From NCBI RefSeq assembly GCF_000372365.1, contig NZ_AQUU01000004.1:1-64000 (forward strand): a stretch of 64,000 bases of DNA, written 5' to 3'. The stretch comes from Aggregatibacter actinomycetemcomitans DSM 8324. GTDB taxonomy: Bacteria; Pseudomonadota; Gammaproteobacteria; Enterobacterales; Pasteurellaceae. A model generated the notes under the pieces. It was not told the DNA's origin. It saw nothing but the letters and a program-made list of their open reading frames with translations, and did not search any database. Position numbers and translations under genes: made by a program. This document shows, one piece after another, positions 18,461 to 27,473 of this stretch (the stretch's first letter is position 1; each line of letters begins with the position of its first letter).

Positions 18461-19126
18461 ATGCTACAAGCGATCATCTTTGATATGGACGGCGTCATTG
18501 TCGATACCGAATTTTTAGAATACGACTTACAGGCGCAATTCATTGAAGCCATTAAGGAACACGACCGCACGTTAACCCCGCTCGAACGTTCGGAAGTGAT
18601 AGGCAAAGGACTGGCGGAAATCCCCGAAATCGTGAAAAAATTAAGCGGTTCCTCGCTCTCTTTGGAAGAAATCAGGCAGCGCTATTTTGATTTCTTCAAA
18701 CAGCTTTTTGCCACCGTGGATTACCGTTCAATTTTCCGAGCCGACATTCAGCAAATCATCGATTTCGCCAAGCAAAACAGTATCAAATTGGCGGTCGCCT
18801 CCTCTTCTCACCTCGACCATATTCAAAACATCCTGACCGAATGCGGCATCATTCAGCACTTTGACTTTATCGTCAGCGGCGAACAATTTAAACGCAGCAA
18901 ACCGGGTCCGACAATTTACCGTTACACCCTCGAAAAATTAGGCGTACAAGCCCAAAACGCCGTAGCGATTGAAGATTCTTTTTTCGGCATTCAAGCCGCT
19001 AAAACCGCCGGCATTCCCGTCATCGCCTACGAAGAAAAACGCATGCTCATCGACCAATCCGAAGCCGATTATTGCGGTAAAGACATGAAAGAAATCTTGC
19101 GCGTTATTCAACAGTTGCATCATTAA
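18461..19126 (+). CDS. HAD-superfamily hydrolase, beta-phosphoglucomutase-like
   Basis: Cytoplasmic phosphatase or phosphomutase of HAD subfamily IA. Motif I is FDMDGVIVDTE with both catalytic aspartates, motif II is AVASSS, the motif III lysine lies in KRSKPGP, and the acidic motif IV is AIEDSFFGIQAA. An alpha-helical cap lies between motifs I and II. At 221 residues it has the usual length. The substrate cannot be read from sequence; sugar phosphates are typical. It stands alone between repeat-rich gaps, and only a weak ribosome binding site precedes the ATG. Confidence 0.88.
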   Translation: MLQAIIFDMDGVIVDTEFLEYDLQAQFIEAIKEHDRTLTPLERSEVIGKGLAEIPEIVKKLSGSSLSLEEIRQRYFDFFKQLFATVDYRSIFRADIQQIIDFAKQNSIKLAVASSSHLDHIQNILTECGIIQHFDFIVSGEQFKRSKPGPTIYRYTLEKLGVQAQNAVAIEDSFFGIQAAKTAGIPVIAYEEKRMLIDQSEADYCGKDMKEILRVIQQLHH

Positions 19127-19139
19127 TCGGTTTATTGAG

Positions 19140-19209
19140 AAAAAGTGCGGTGGATTTTGGAAGTGTTTTTTGAACTTGAAAAACGATTGGTAAAATGACC
19201 GCACTTTTT
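19140..19209. terminator. Inverted uptake-signal pair after the HAD gene
   Basis: AAAAAGTGCGGT and ACCGCACTTTTT are exact inverted copies of the uptake signal separated by 46 bases. The long loop makes it a weaker terminator than the other uptake-signal hairpins here, but T-runs flank it. Confidence 0.5.
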
Positions 19210-19234
19210 GATGATTATGCCGAGATACGATTTA

Positions 19235-19299
19235 TTGATAGCGCACGCTTCCCAGCGTGTGCTTGTAACCTGTTGATATTTCAGGCACACGTTAGGAAA
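19235..19299. repeat. Dispersed TTGATAGCGCACG repeat, copy 2, interrupted by the IS
   Basis: Matches the copy at 18341-18415 from TTGATAGCGCACGCTTC to ACGTTAGGAAA with few differences, then stops exactly where the left inverted repeat of the IS4-family element begins. The rest of the repeat does not clearly resume beyond the right end of the IS. Confidence 0.75.
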
Positions 19300-20530
19300 C
19301 CACAGCTGTTCGAAACCTTAACTTGGAACCCAAAGACGGTCAACACCGCTTGGGTCTCCGCCACAAATTAAAACTATCTCTTTAATTAAAAGACTTTCAA
19401 TTTCAATGGCTAATTTTAACTTCGCCATCTTATAACCGGATAAACCGTTCTCTTTCTTATAAACAATTAATAAAATCGCCGTAATTAACGTCATATACAT
19501 TTCCACTTTCATGCCATTTTCATTACGTGAAAGTAAATGGCTGAAGTCTAAATGTTGCTTAATAAATTTGAAAAAAACTTCGATTTCCCAACGTCTCTTA
19601 TATAACTCAGCTATTTCCGTTGCCGAATAATCCGCATGGTTTGTCAGAAAGTAAATCTCTTCATCCTTCTCTTTTAATCTCGCGATAATTAATCGAAAAA
19701 TATGTCGGGTTTCTTTATTTTCCTTATTAAATAATCTGACATTATAATCCGATTGTATAACCATACTTGCCGTCTCCCGGATTTCTACCGGATTTTCACT
19801 CATGACCCGATAACGCGCTATCTCACGAACCCGAGTCACAAAGGTAAAATGTTTATCGCTAAATTCATCAAACGTATTTCTTGACTGAATTCCCATATCA
19901 AACAATAAGATATTATCCCGGCTCAACGGATGTTCTACAATCAGCTCTTTGAGCGCAACATCTTCCGAGGAATAAACCCGTTGCGTAAACAGTTTTGATT
20001 TTACCGGTACGCTCGAAAACGCCACACTGAACTTGATTCCGTTTACACCCTGATAACTCCCCACTTTCATTCCCGTTTTTAATAACTTACTTGAAAGCGT
20101 CACGATTGTGGAATCAAAAGCGATAATGTTATCTCTCGGTTTTAAATAACTGTCACTATATCGACTTAATACCGACTCGAAAATGGCTTTAAAATAATCT
20201 GCATTAATGGTTCTTAATCGGTCGCTAATCGAATTATATTTTGCATGCTTTATCGGTTTATCAAATAATCCGGTAAAGGTCGGAGAACTGTAAAATTGCT
20301 CTAATGTTCTTAAGCTGTTATGTCGTACATTTAATGATGAAAATAGCAGTAAATAAAACATCACTTCACCGCTTAATTTTTTCACTTGACGGTCAACTTG
20401 ATATTCCAATGTAAACATTCTTAACTGTTCTTTCGGAATATAGCTTAAGATTTCTCTGAGTTTCATCGCTCACCTCACTCTCTGTTAATAAGGTGATTTT
20501 ACCTTTTTCTCAGGTTTCGAACAGCTATGG
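19300..20530 (-). mobile_element. IS4-family insertion sequence
   Basis: Terminal inverted repeats CCACAGCTGTTCGAAACCT (left) and CCATAGCTGTTCGAAACCT (right, on the other strand) match at 18 of 19 positions and enclose a single transposase gene that fills the element. The left repeat overlaps the transposase stop codon. No exact target duplication is obvious: the left flank is GTTAGGAAA and the right flank TCGGGAGAC. This may mean a later deletion or rearrangement at one end. The element is about 1.23 kb. Confidence 0.88.
19318..20466 (-). CDS. IS4-family DDE transposase
   Basis: Transposase of 382 residues that appears complete. Catalytic aspartates are likely those in IIAFDSTIVTL and LLFDMGIQS. 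The IS4 signature Y-(2)-R-(3)-E-(6)-K is exact in YKRRWEIEVFFKFIK near residue 300. The open frame is uninterrupted, so the element could be active. The codon composition is more AT-rich than the flanking housekeeping genes. Confidence 0.93.
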   Translation of the reverse strand: MKLREILSYIPKEQLRMFTLEYQVDRQVKKLSGEVMFYLLLFSSLNVRHNSLRTLEQFYSSPTFTGLFDKPIKHAKYNSISDRLRTINADYFKAIFESVLSRYSDSYLKPRDNIIAFDSTIVTLSSKLLKTGMKVGSYQGVNGIKFSVAFSSVPVKSKLFTQRVYSSEDVALKELIVEHPLSRDNILLFDMGIQSRNTFDEFSDKHFTFVTRVREIARYRVMSENPVEIRETASMVIQSDYNVRLFNKENKETRHIFRLIIARLKEKDEEIYFLTNHADYSATEIAELYKRRWEIEVFFKFIKQHLDFSHLLSRNENGMKVEMYMTLITAILLIVYKKENGLSGYKMAKLKLAIEIESLLIKEIVLICGGDPSGVDRLWVPS

Positions 20531-20551
20531 TCGGGAGACGCTCGCCATCGT

Positions 20552-20561
20552 GGGGGGGGGG
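20552..20561. repeat. Ten-base poly-G run
   Basis: Ten consecutive G lie between the right end of the IS and the stop codon of the membrane-protein gene. Runs of this length are prone to slippage. It lies outside any reading frame I can support, so it would not switch a protein directly. It may also be a spot where assembly length is uncertain. Confidence 0.9.
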
Positions 20562-20567
20562 ATAATA

Positions 20568-21878
20568 TTATTCTAATTTAATTGATATATTCAATTCCAA
20601 AGTATAGCCTCTATTATTTGTAAAATTCTCCTTAGTAAAACTTATAATATAATTATCTTTCTCCATCGAAAAAGGAGTTTTTTTCAACCAATTATTTATT
20701 TTAATAGAATCACACTTTATTGAATTAAGCAATAAACCACTAAATACCTTTAAGATAACTTCTTTTGTAGATTCCGATATGGATACATTATTAATATAAA
20801 CTTTTAATTTTAAATTACCAACAATTTTTTCATCTCCATATATATAATATGTAATCATATCTGAAAATGAATTTTCTTGATCTATTAGTAATGGCCTACT
20901 ATACGCCCACCATCTATTATCATAGCCAGGGTGATAGTCAGTCATTATAATTTTGTCATTTTTAAGAAAATTTCTAGCCAAATATGGAGACCAGCCTTTC
21001 TTTGAAGGAACAAAAGGAGGATTAGATTCTACACCTTTTAATTTCTTTATGTTACATACACTTCTTTCTAAATCTTCTTTATCTCTTATTTGGTAGATTC
21101 TAATATTTCTATTCCATCGTCTTAAATAATCAACATTAAACTTAAAATATTTTAAACTTAACTTTTTGGCATACTCAAATAAACCATTATCATTAAAATA
21201 TATTTTCAAAGATGCAAATACTCGTTCATACTCCATATATATAGATAAAAAATACAAAAAAGGAATACATATTAAAGAAAGGATAGATGGCAAAAACAAC
21301 TCTAGAATGTTGCCCCATAAAGAATTTGCATCAAATAACAAAACAGATAAATATATTGAATGTAAAAAATATATCACAATCCATAAACTGAGTATTATAT
21401 AAATAAAACAACTTATCTTTTTATTGTTTTCATTTAATGAATTGCATTTGATATATAAAAATAAAAACGTTGAAAAAGGTATCATAATAACCTCTATTAA
21501 AAAAGAAAAAGAATAAAGTTCAAGAACAAATATCAAGAATACACCAACATTAATATTTTCTTTTAACAATGATAAGAAATAATCCTTTTTGTCCTCAACT
21601 TTACTAACACCAATAACCATTGTGATTATTGAGGTTGAAAACCATACTAAAGTCGTTTTTATATTATTCTATTTCCAGACTCCCACTTCATATAAAATAA
21701 ATACACCAATACTCATCCATATAGCAGCTAGGGCTATTACAAATAAAATCTTTTTATTGAAAAAGCAATCTATTACATTATAAAAACCATCTCTAATATT
21801 CTTATGAAAATAAAATAAATATGTAAATAAGATCACCATCCATATTGCAGTTGCTAATTCTCTATTGTTAATATCCAT
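20568..21878 (-). pseudogene. AT-rich membrane protein gene interrupted by an in-frame TAG
   Basis: Two frames, 69 residues (21669-21878) and 350 residues (20568-21620), are in the same phase and separated only by a TAG at 21669-21671 and 16 open codons. Read through the TAG they give one product of about 436 residues. The first part has two membrane segments (ATAIWMVILFTYLFYF; FVIALAAIWMSIGVFILY) and the junction VGVWK-stop-NNIKTTLVWF looks continuous. Three or four more hydrophobic segments and a soluble C-terminal half with WWAYSRPLL follow. I do not recognise the function. The gene is much more AT-rich than its neighbours and sits beside an IS, which suggests acquired DNA. The 350-residue part could be translated on its own from the ATG at 21620. 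Confidence 0.7.
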
Positions 21879-21927
21879 ATTAAAAAATTTGCCTTATTGA
21901 ATTGAATTTAATTTTCACTAAATTTTT

Positions 21928-24900
21928 TTAGAATGTTCCAATCGTATTCAAAACCCTCTTCTCCGAAACCTGATACTTCGTCCCCAACTGCTGTGCAAAT
22001 AAACTCACACGCAATTCTTCGATCATGTACCGAATCTCTGCCACTTCATCAGAAATCGGTTTAGATTTCGGGAGTTTGGCGAGCAACTGTTGATAAGCCT
22101 GTTGAACCTGTTCCACGCGTAACATTGCCGCACGATCGCGATTCACATCTTGCGAAAGTTTGTCGATGCGTTTATCAATGGCTTGTAAATAACGCAGTAA
22201 ATCCGGTAGGCGATGGTAACCGCTCTTTTGCACAAAACCTTGATACACCAAGCCGCTTAATTGAGACTTAATGTCCGATAAGGCAAACGCCATGGTGAAA
22301 TCCATTTTGCCTTTCAGCCGTTGGTTTAATTGATGGGTGAGCGTGAGGATTTGCTCTACTTTTTGTGCAATATCCACGGTGACATCATTGAGGTTTTCCC
22401 GCACAAAATCGCGCAGTTTTTCAAAGCCTTCTTCGTTCCACACAAAACCGCCGAAATCCGCAATAAGTTTATCCACGGCGCAGGCGATGCAATCGTCAAT
22501 CAAATCCATTACGCGACCAAACGGCGTGAAATAAAGCCCGAGTTTGGATTTATTCGGCAATTTTTCGTGCAGGTATTTAATCGGCGACGGCACGTTGAGC
22601 AGTAATAATCGACGCAGACCTTGTTGCATTGCCACCGCTTGCTCAAATTCCGTTTCAAAGAGTTTCACACCCACGGCATCTTTTTCATCGACGATTGCCG
22701 GGAAGGCTTTGACGCTGAAACCCTGTTTTTTCTGCTCATAAAATTGCGGCAGGTCGGCGAAATTCCAAATGTGCGCACCGCTTTGTTCAATGCCGTCGTC
22801 CGCCACCGCAGAAATGCTTTCCTGCACACGGTCTTTCAGCTCAAATTTCAGCGCGTCCAAATCCATAGATTCGGCGATTTTCTTGCCTTTTTCGTCCACC
22901 ACGCGGAAGGTCATTTTCAAATGGCTTGGAATTTGCGCCCAGTTCCAATGTTCCGCTTCCACCGTCACGCCCGTCATACGGCGTAATTCATAAATCAGCG
23001 TATCCAACAGCGGTTTTTCCAACGGCACGGCGCGCCCTAAAAAGGCTTGGGCGTAATTCGGCGCAGGCACGAAATTACGGCGGTAGGATTTCGGCAAGGA
23101 TTTAATCAGCGCAATCACCAACTCTTCACGCAAGCCCGGAATTTGCCAATCGAAGCCAGTCATTTCCACTTGATTGAGCAAAGGCAACGGAATATGCACG
23201 GTCACGCCATCTGCGTCGGTACCCGGTTCAAATTGATACGTGAGCTTGAGTTTTAAATTGCCTTGATGCCAGAAATTCGGGAAATCCAGCTTGCTGACCT
23301 GTTCCGCGTCATCATTAATCAGGAAAGAACGCTCGAAATTCAGCAGTTCCGGATCCTGTTTAGAGGCTTTTTTCCACCAGGTATCAAAATGCTTTTGCGA
23401 CACCACGTCTGTGCCGATGCGTTGATCGTAAAATTCAAACAACGTGCGCTCGTCCACCAAAATGTCACGACGGCGGCTTTTGTGTTCCAGTTCTTCCACT
23501 TCGCGAATCAGCTGTTGATTTTGCTTGAAGAATGGGTGTTTCGTATTCCAATCGCCTTCCACCAGCGCCGATTGAATAAAGATCTCACGGTTCACCACAG
23601 GATCGATAGCACTGTAATTCACAGGGCGCGCCGCCACAATCGGCACGCCGTACAAGCTCACTTTCTCATCGGCAATCACCGCCCCGCGCGATTTCGACCA
23701 ACGCGGTTCGGAATAGGATTTTTTCACCAGATGTTCAGCCAAAGGCTCAATCCATTCCGGTTCGATTTCTGCCACCATGCGCCCCCAAAGTTTGGAGGTT
23801 TCCACCAGCTCCGCCGCCATCACCCATTTCGGTTTTTTTTTGAAAAGTACAGAATTAGGGAAAATGGCGAAATGGGCGTTGCGCGCACCAAGATATTGTT
23901 GTTTTTCCGCTTCTTTCAGCCCGATGTGGGACAGCAAGCCGCTTAAAAGTGCGGTATGAATTTGCTGATATTCCGCTTTTTCGGAATTAATCGGCAAGCC
24001 CATTTCACGCACCGCAAGGCGAATTTGTTGATAAATATCCTGCCATTCGCGAATGCGCAGATAATTGAGAAAATCCTTTTGGCATTGACGACGGAACTGG
24101 TTTTTGCTCAAGGCTTTTTGTTGTTCTTGCAGATAATTCCACAGATTCAGGAACGCCAGGAAATCCGATTTTTTATCGGCAAAACGACGATTTTTTTCGT
24201 CCGCCGCCTGTTGTTTTTCTGTCGGGCGCTCACGCGGATCTTGAATGGAAAGTGCCGAAACGATGATCATCACTTCATAAACGCTGCCAAAATTGACCGC
24301 ACTTAGCAGCATTTTTGCAAGACGTGGATCCACAGGAAGTTGGGCGAGTTGACGACCAATTTGAGTTAATTGACGTTTTTCACCAAACTTCGTTTTAACG
24401 GTTTCAAACGCCCCCAACTCTTCCAACAATTTCACGCCATCCTGAATATGCCGTTTATCCGGCGCATCCACGAACGGGAAGGCTTCAATATCATCCAAAC
24501 CCAACGCCGTCATTTGCAAAATCACCGACGCCAAATTGGTGCGTAAGATTTCCGGATCGGTAAATTCCGGGCGATTGTTAAAATCTTCTTCCGAATAAAG
24601 ACGGATACAAATGCCTTCGCTCACACGTCCGCAACGCCCTTTGCGCTGATTGGCGGAGGCTTGTGAAATGGGCTCAATAGGCAGACGCTGCACTTTGATG
24701 CGATAGCTATAACGGGAAATACGCGCGGTGCCGGGATCGATGACGTATTTAATACCCGGCACGGTGAGCGAGGTTTCCGCCACATTGGTGGCAAGCACGA
24801 TGCGATTAAGCCCGCTCGGATGGAAAATTTTGTTTTGTTCTTGCGCAGAAAGGCGCGCAAAGAGCGGTAGGATTTCCGTGTGTTTTAAATTTTGTTTTTG

Positions 24901-25839
24901 TAGCGCTTCGGCGGTGTCGCGGATTTCCCGTTCGCCGTTCATAAAAATCAAAATATCACCGCGTCCTTCCGCTTGCAGCTCATCCACCGCATTTAAAATG
25001 CCTTGCAGTTGGTCTTGATCGTCTTCTTCCGCGATAGGGCGATAACGCACTTCCACAGGATAAGTTCTGCCGGAGACTTCAATAATCGGCGCATTATCGA
25101 AATGCTTGGAAAAACGCTCCACATCAATGGTTGCGGACGTGATAATCAATTTAAGATCAGGGCGACGCGGCAGGAGCTGTTTCAGATAGCCGAGAATAAA
25201 ATCGTTATTCAGACTGCGTTCGTGGGCTTCGTCGATAATCAGGCAGGCATATTGGTTGAGAAAACGATCCGTTTGAATTTCCGCCAGCAAAATCCCGTCA
25301 GTCATTAACTTGATTTGGGTGTTGTCGCTGATTTGGTCGTTAAAACGCACTTTGTAACCGACCAAATCGCCCAGTTCCGTTTGCAATTCTTCCGCAATAC
25401 GCACGGCGACGGAGCGGGCGGCAATACGGCGTGGTTGAGTATGCCCAATCATGCCGAAGTTACCTAACCCCAGTTCCAAACAAATTTTCGGCAACTGGGT
25501 GGTTTTGCCCGAACCGGTTTCCCCCGCCACCACAATCACTTGATGTTCGGACAATAATTTTTCTATTTCCGCTTTGCGTTGGCTAACAGGCAGACTTTCC
25601 GGAAAAACAATCAAATTTTTGACCGCACTTTTGCGTTGTTCTACGCGCAATTTGGCGAGATGAATTTGCTGTTCAATCTCTGCTGTCACCGCCTGTTGCG
25701 CATCTTGATTTTTTATTTTGCCAATGCCGTGAATGCGTGCGGATAAACGGCGTTTATCCGAAAGCATGACGTCATTCAGTTGTGTGAAAAGGGATTGTTG
25801 TAAAGGATTAAGTTCTTGTTTTATCGTTCTTTTATTCAT
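21928..25839 (-). CDS. hrpA: ATP-dependent RNA helicase HrpA
   Basis: DEAH-box helicase of 1303 residues, the full HrpA length, that acts on mRNA and ribosomes. Walker A is GETGSGKTTQLPK near residue 105, followed by the DEAH motif in LIIDEAHERS, SATIDVERFSKHF, and the helicase motif VI region ASANQRKGRCGRVSEG. Ratchet, OB-fold and the long DUF3418 C-terminal region follow. The DUF423 gene upstream overlaps its start by four bases (ATGA), which indicates coupling. Confidence 0.96.
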   Translation of the reverse strand: MNKRTIKQELNPLQQSLFTQLNDVMLSDKRRLSARIHGIGKIKNQDAQQAVTAEIEQQIHLAKLRVEQRKSAVKNLIVFPESLPVSQRKAEIEKLLSEHQVIVVAGETGSGKTTQLPKICLELGLGNFGMIGHTQPRRIAARSVAVRIAEELQTELGDLVGYKVRFNDQISDNTQIKLMTDGILLAEIQTDRFLNQYACLIIDEAHERSLNNDFILGYLKQLLPRRPDLKLIITSATIDVERFSKHFDNAPIIEVSGRTYPVEVRYRPIAEEDDQDQLQGILNAVDELQAEGRGDILIFMNGEREIRDTAEALQKQNLKHTEILPLFARLSAQEQNKIFHPSGLNRIVLATNVAETSLTVPGIKYVIDPGTARISRYSYRIKVQRLPIEPISQASANQRKGRCGRVSEGICIRLYSEEDFNNRPEFTDPEILRTNLASVILQMTALGLDDIEAFPFVDAPDKRHIQDGVKLLEELGAFETVKTKFGEKRQLTQIGRQLAQLPVDPRLAKMLLSAVNFGSVYEVMIIVSALSIQDPRERPTEKQQAADEKNRRFADKKSDFLAFLNLWNYLQEQQKALSKNQFRRQCQKDFLNYLRIREWQDIYQQIRLAVREMGLPINSEKAEYQQIHTALLSGLLSHIGLKEAEKQQYLGARNAHFAIFPNSVLFKKKPKWVMAAELVETSKLWGRMVAEIEPEWIEPLAEHLVKKSYSEPRWSKSRGAVIADEKVSLYGVPIVAARPVNYSAIDPVVNREIFIQSALVEGDWNTKHPFFKQNQQLIREVEELEHKSRRRDILVDERTLFEFYDQRIGTDVVSQKHFDTWWKKASKQDPELLNFERSFLINDDAEQVSKLDFPNFWHQGNLKLKLTYQFEPGTDADGVTVHIPLPLLNQVEMTGFDWQIPGLREELVIALIKSLPKSYRRNFVPAPNYAQAFLGRAVPLEKPLLDTLIYELRRMTGVTVEAEHWNWAQIPSHLKMTFRVVDEKGKKIAESMDLDALKFELKDRVQESISAVADDGIEQSGAHIWNFADLPQFYEQKKQGFSVKAFPAIVDEKDAVGVKLFETEFEQAVAMQQGLRRLLLLNVPSPIKYLHEKLPNKSKLGLYFTPFGRVMDLIDDCIACAVDKLIADFGGFVWNEEGFEKLRDFVRENLNDVTVDIAQKVEQILTLTHQLNQRLKGKMDFTMAFALSDIKSQLSGLVYQGFVQKSGYHRLPDLLRYLQAIDKRIDKLSQDVNRDRAAMLRVEQVQQAYQQLLAKLPKSKPISDEVAEIRYMIEELRVSLFAQQLGTKYQVSEKRVLNTIGTF

Positions 25840-26225
25840 TCTGATTTACTTTTGAAAGCGCCGTAAGCTAAACCAAGCCAGCCAATTAAAAATAGCGTGC
25901 CGCCGATGGGCGTGAACCAAACCATAAATTTACCTGCGCCGAGTGCGAGGGCGTATAAACTGCCGCTAAAGAGAAGGATTCCGAATGACCACGCGCCGGC
26001 GGCAACATTGGCGCTTTTGTTGGCGGCAAATGGTTCGCGACATAATTGTGCGATGCCGATTCCCATGATGGCGAGGGTGTGGAACATTTGATATTTCACA
26101 CCGGTGTCAATCCATGTCAAGGCTTTCGCGTCCAAGATTTGGCTTAAACCGTGCGCTGCAAAGGCGCCGATCGTCACGCATAAAAAACCGCTCACGGCGG
26201 CAATCAATAACCATTTGTTTTTCAT
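25836..26225 (-). CDS. DUF423/UPF0382 inner-membrane protein
   Basis: Small protein of 129 residues with four predicted membrane segments. The GAFAAHGL motif after the first segment and KYQMFHTLA are the family markers of UPF0382 (YgdD/HI1073 group). The function is unknown in any organism. It lies directly between the DUF441 gene (adjacent, no gap) and hrpA (four-base overlap), so the three form one transcription unit. Confidence 0.9.
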   Translation of the reverse strand: MKNKWLLIAAVSGFLCVTIGAFAAHGLSQILDAKALTWIDTGVKYQMFHTLAIMGIGIAQLCREPFAANKSANVAAGAWSFGILLFSGSLYALALGAGKFMVWFTPIGGTLFLIGWLGLAYGAFKSKSE

Positions 26226-26678
26226 TTAAAATTTCCCTATTAATAATGCCAAAATCCCCGCCGCGATAAGCGGTCCCACGGGAATGCCACCGAGAAAAGA
26301 AACGCCGATAATGGTGCCGATAACCAAGCCGGTTACCAGAACCGGTTGTTCCCCCATGAGCGGAACGCCTTTGCCGGCAAGCCATGCCACTAACACGCCG
26401 ACGCCAATGGCAACAAACATTTGCCAGCTAAAAAATGCCGACAAGCCAGGCAGTTGAATTCTGCCGGAAACCAACGGGCTTAGTACGCCGATGGTTAAAA
26501 TTACGATACCGATGCTCAAGCCGTATTTTTCCAAATAAGGAATATATTTGGCGAGCAAGGTTCGTTGCATGATGAGCAATACGGCAGCGGAAATGGTGAT
26601 GGAACTGTTGTGGCTGAGTACACCTAATAAAATTAAAATCACCAAAAGTAAGGCGATCGCGTTGAATTGAAACGACAT
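26226..26678 (-). CDS. DUF441/UPF0756 membrane protein
   Basis: Protein of 150 residues with four to five hydrophobic segments, matching the YeaL/UPF0756 family (start [19 protein letters not shown], end [16 protein letters not shown]). The function is unknown. It is the first gene of the run leading into the DUF423 gene and hrpA. An uptake signal lies just upstream of its ribosome binding site (AGGATC). Confidence 0.88.
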   Translation of the reverse strand: MSFQFNAIALLLVILILLGVLSHNSSITISAAVLLIMQRTLLAKYIPYLEKYGLSIGIVILTIGVLSPLVSGRIQLPGLSAFFSWQMFVAIGVGVLVAWLAGKGVPLMGEQPVLVTGLVIGTIIGVSFLGGIPVGPLIAAGILALLIGKF

Positions 26679-26758
26679 ATTGATCCTAAAGTGCGGTAAA
26701 AATTTGCGGTGAATTATAGCACAAACCGCCTGTTTTTCCCTGCGCTAAGCAGCAAAAA

Positions 26759-26785
26759 ACCGCACTCCGGAAACCAAAGTGCGGT
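26759..26785 (-). terminator. Uptake-signal hairpin terminator of grxD
   Basis: On the minus strand ACCGCACT and AGTGCGGT form an eight-base stem with an 11-base loop followed by TTTTT. It lies just after the grxD stop codon and uses one exact uptake signal and one partial copy. Confidence 0.8.
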
Positions 26786-26802
26786 CATTTTGAAACGCGT
26801 TT

Positions 26803-27132
26803 TTACGCTTGTGGATGTCTTGCGGCAACCTCTTGTAATAAGGTTTTAAGCTCACCTTGTTGGTACATTTCCAACACGATGTCGCAACCGCCGATGAGCT
26901 CGCCTTCCACCCACAATTGCGGGAACGTCGGCCAGTTGGCGTAAGCCGGTAATTCAGCACGAATGTCCGGGTGTTGCAAAATATCCACATAACCGAACGG
27001 CACGCCACAGTTAATTAAGGCTTCGACTGCACGGGCGGAAAAACCGCAAGACGGGAATTTCGGCGAACCTTTCATGTAAATAAGAATGGGGTTTTCGCTA
27101 ATTTGTTTTTTGATTTTATCTAAAGTTTCCAT
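26803..27132 (-). CDS. grxD: Monothiol glutaredoxin 4 (CGFS type)
   Basis: Cytoplasmic glutaredoxin that binds a 2Fe-2S cluster with glutathione and trafficks iron-sulfur centres. The CGFS active site lies near residue 30 within KGSPKFPSCGFSARAV, and the TFPQLWVEGELIGGCDI glutathione-binding part is intact. The start is placed at the ATG at 27132 (109 residues) because GGAAC precedes it and E. coli Grx4 aligns from there. The gene is monocistronic with its own terminator. Confidence 0.95.
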   Translation of the reverse strand: METLDKIKKQISENPILIYMKGSPKFPSCGFSARAVEALINCGVPFGYVDILQHPDIRAELPAYANWPTFPQLWVEGELIGGCDIVLEMYQQGELKTLLQEVAARHPQA

Positions 27133-27412
27133 AACGTTCCTTGTGTTCATTGAAGGAAAAAAACGCGCGTATTGTATCACAAACAATTTTCCCCACCAAT
27201 AAAGGCCTGAATGTTTGACTCGGGTATTTACCGGCTACTGCCAAAACGCCCTCGCCTCATCCATTAGGGCGGCAAGGTTTGGGGTAATGCTTCATTCAGC
27301 ACACGATTTTGACTGATATAAGTTTGGAATAAACGTGACTGCCACAATCACAACAACTGCGATTAAAATATGCTATTTTTCATTCCTTATTATTAAATCT
27401 GACTACATAAAA

Positions 27413-27440
27413 AAAGACCTAAACTTTCGTTTAGGTCTTT
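27413..27440 (-). terminator. Terminator after ompA
   Basis: AAAGACCTAAAC and GTTTAGGTCTTT form a perfect 12-base stem with a four-base loop. Read on the minus strand it is followed by a TTTTATG-type T-rich stretch, giving a strong intrinsic terminator 33 bases after the ompA stop. Confidence 0.92.
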
Positions 27441-27473
27441 ATTATCTCTATTTGCTAACAATTAACAAATGAA

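Noticed and set aside
18226-18483. Open frame of 85 codons through the repeat region before the HAD gene
   Set aside because: It translates the dispersed palindrome and the TTGATAGCGCACG repeat and overlaps the HAD start; no ribosome binding site.
22330-25308. Several long plus-strand frames inside hrpA (up to 227 codons)
   Set aside because: They are antisense shadows of a strongly conserved helicase gene; composition is His/Phe/Arg-rich as expected for shadows, and no start signals are seen.
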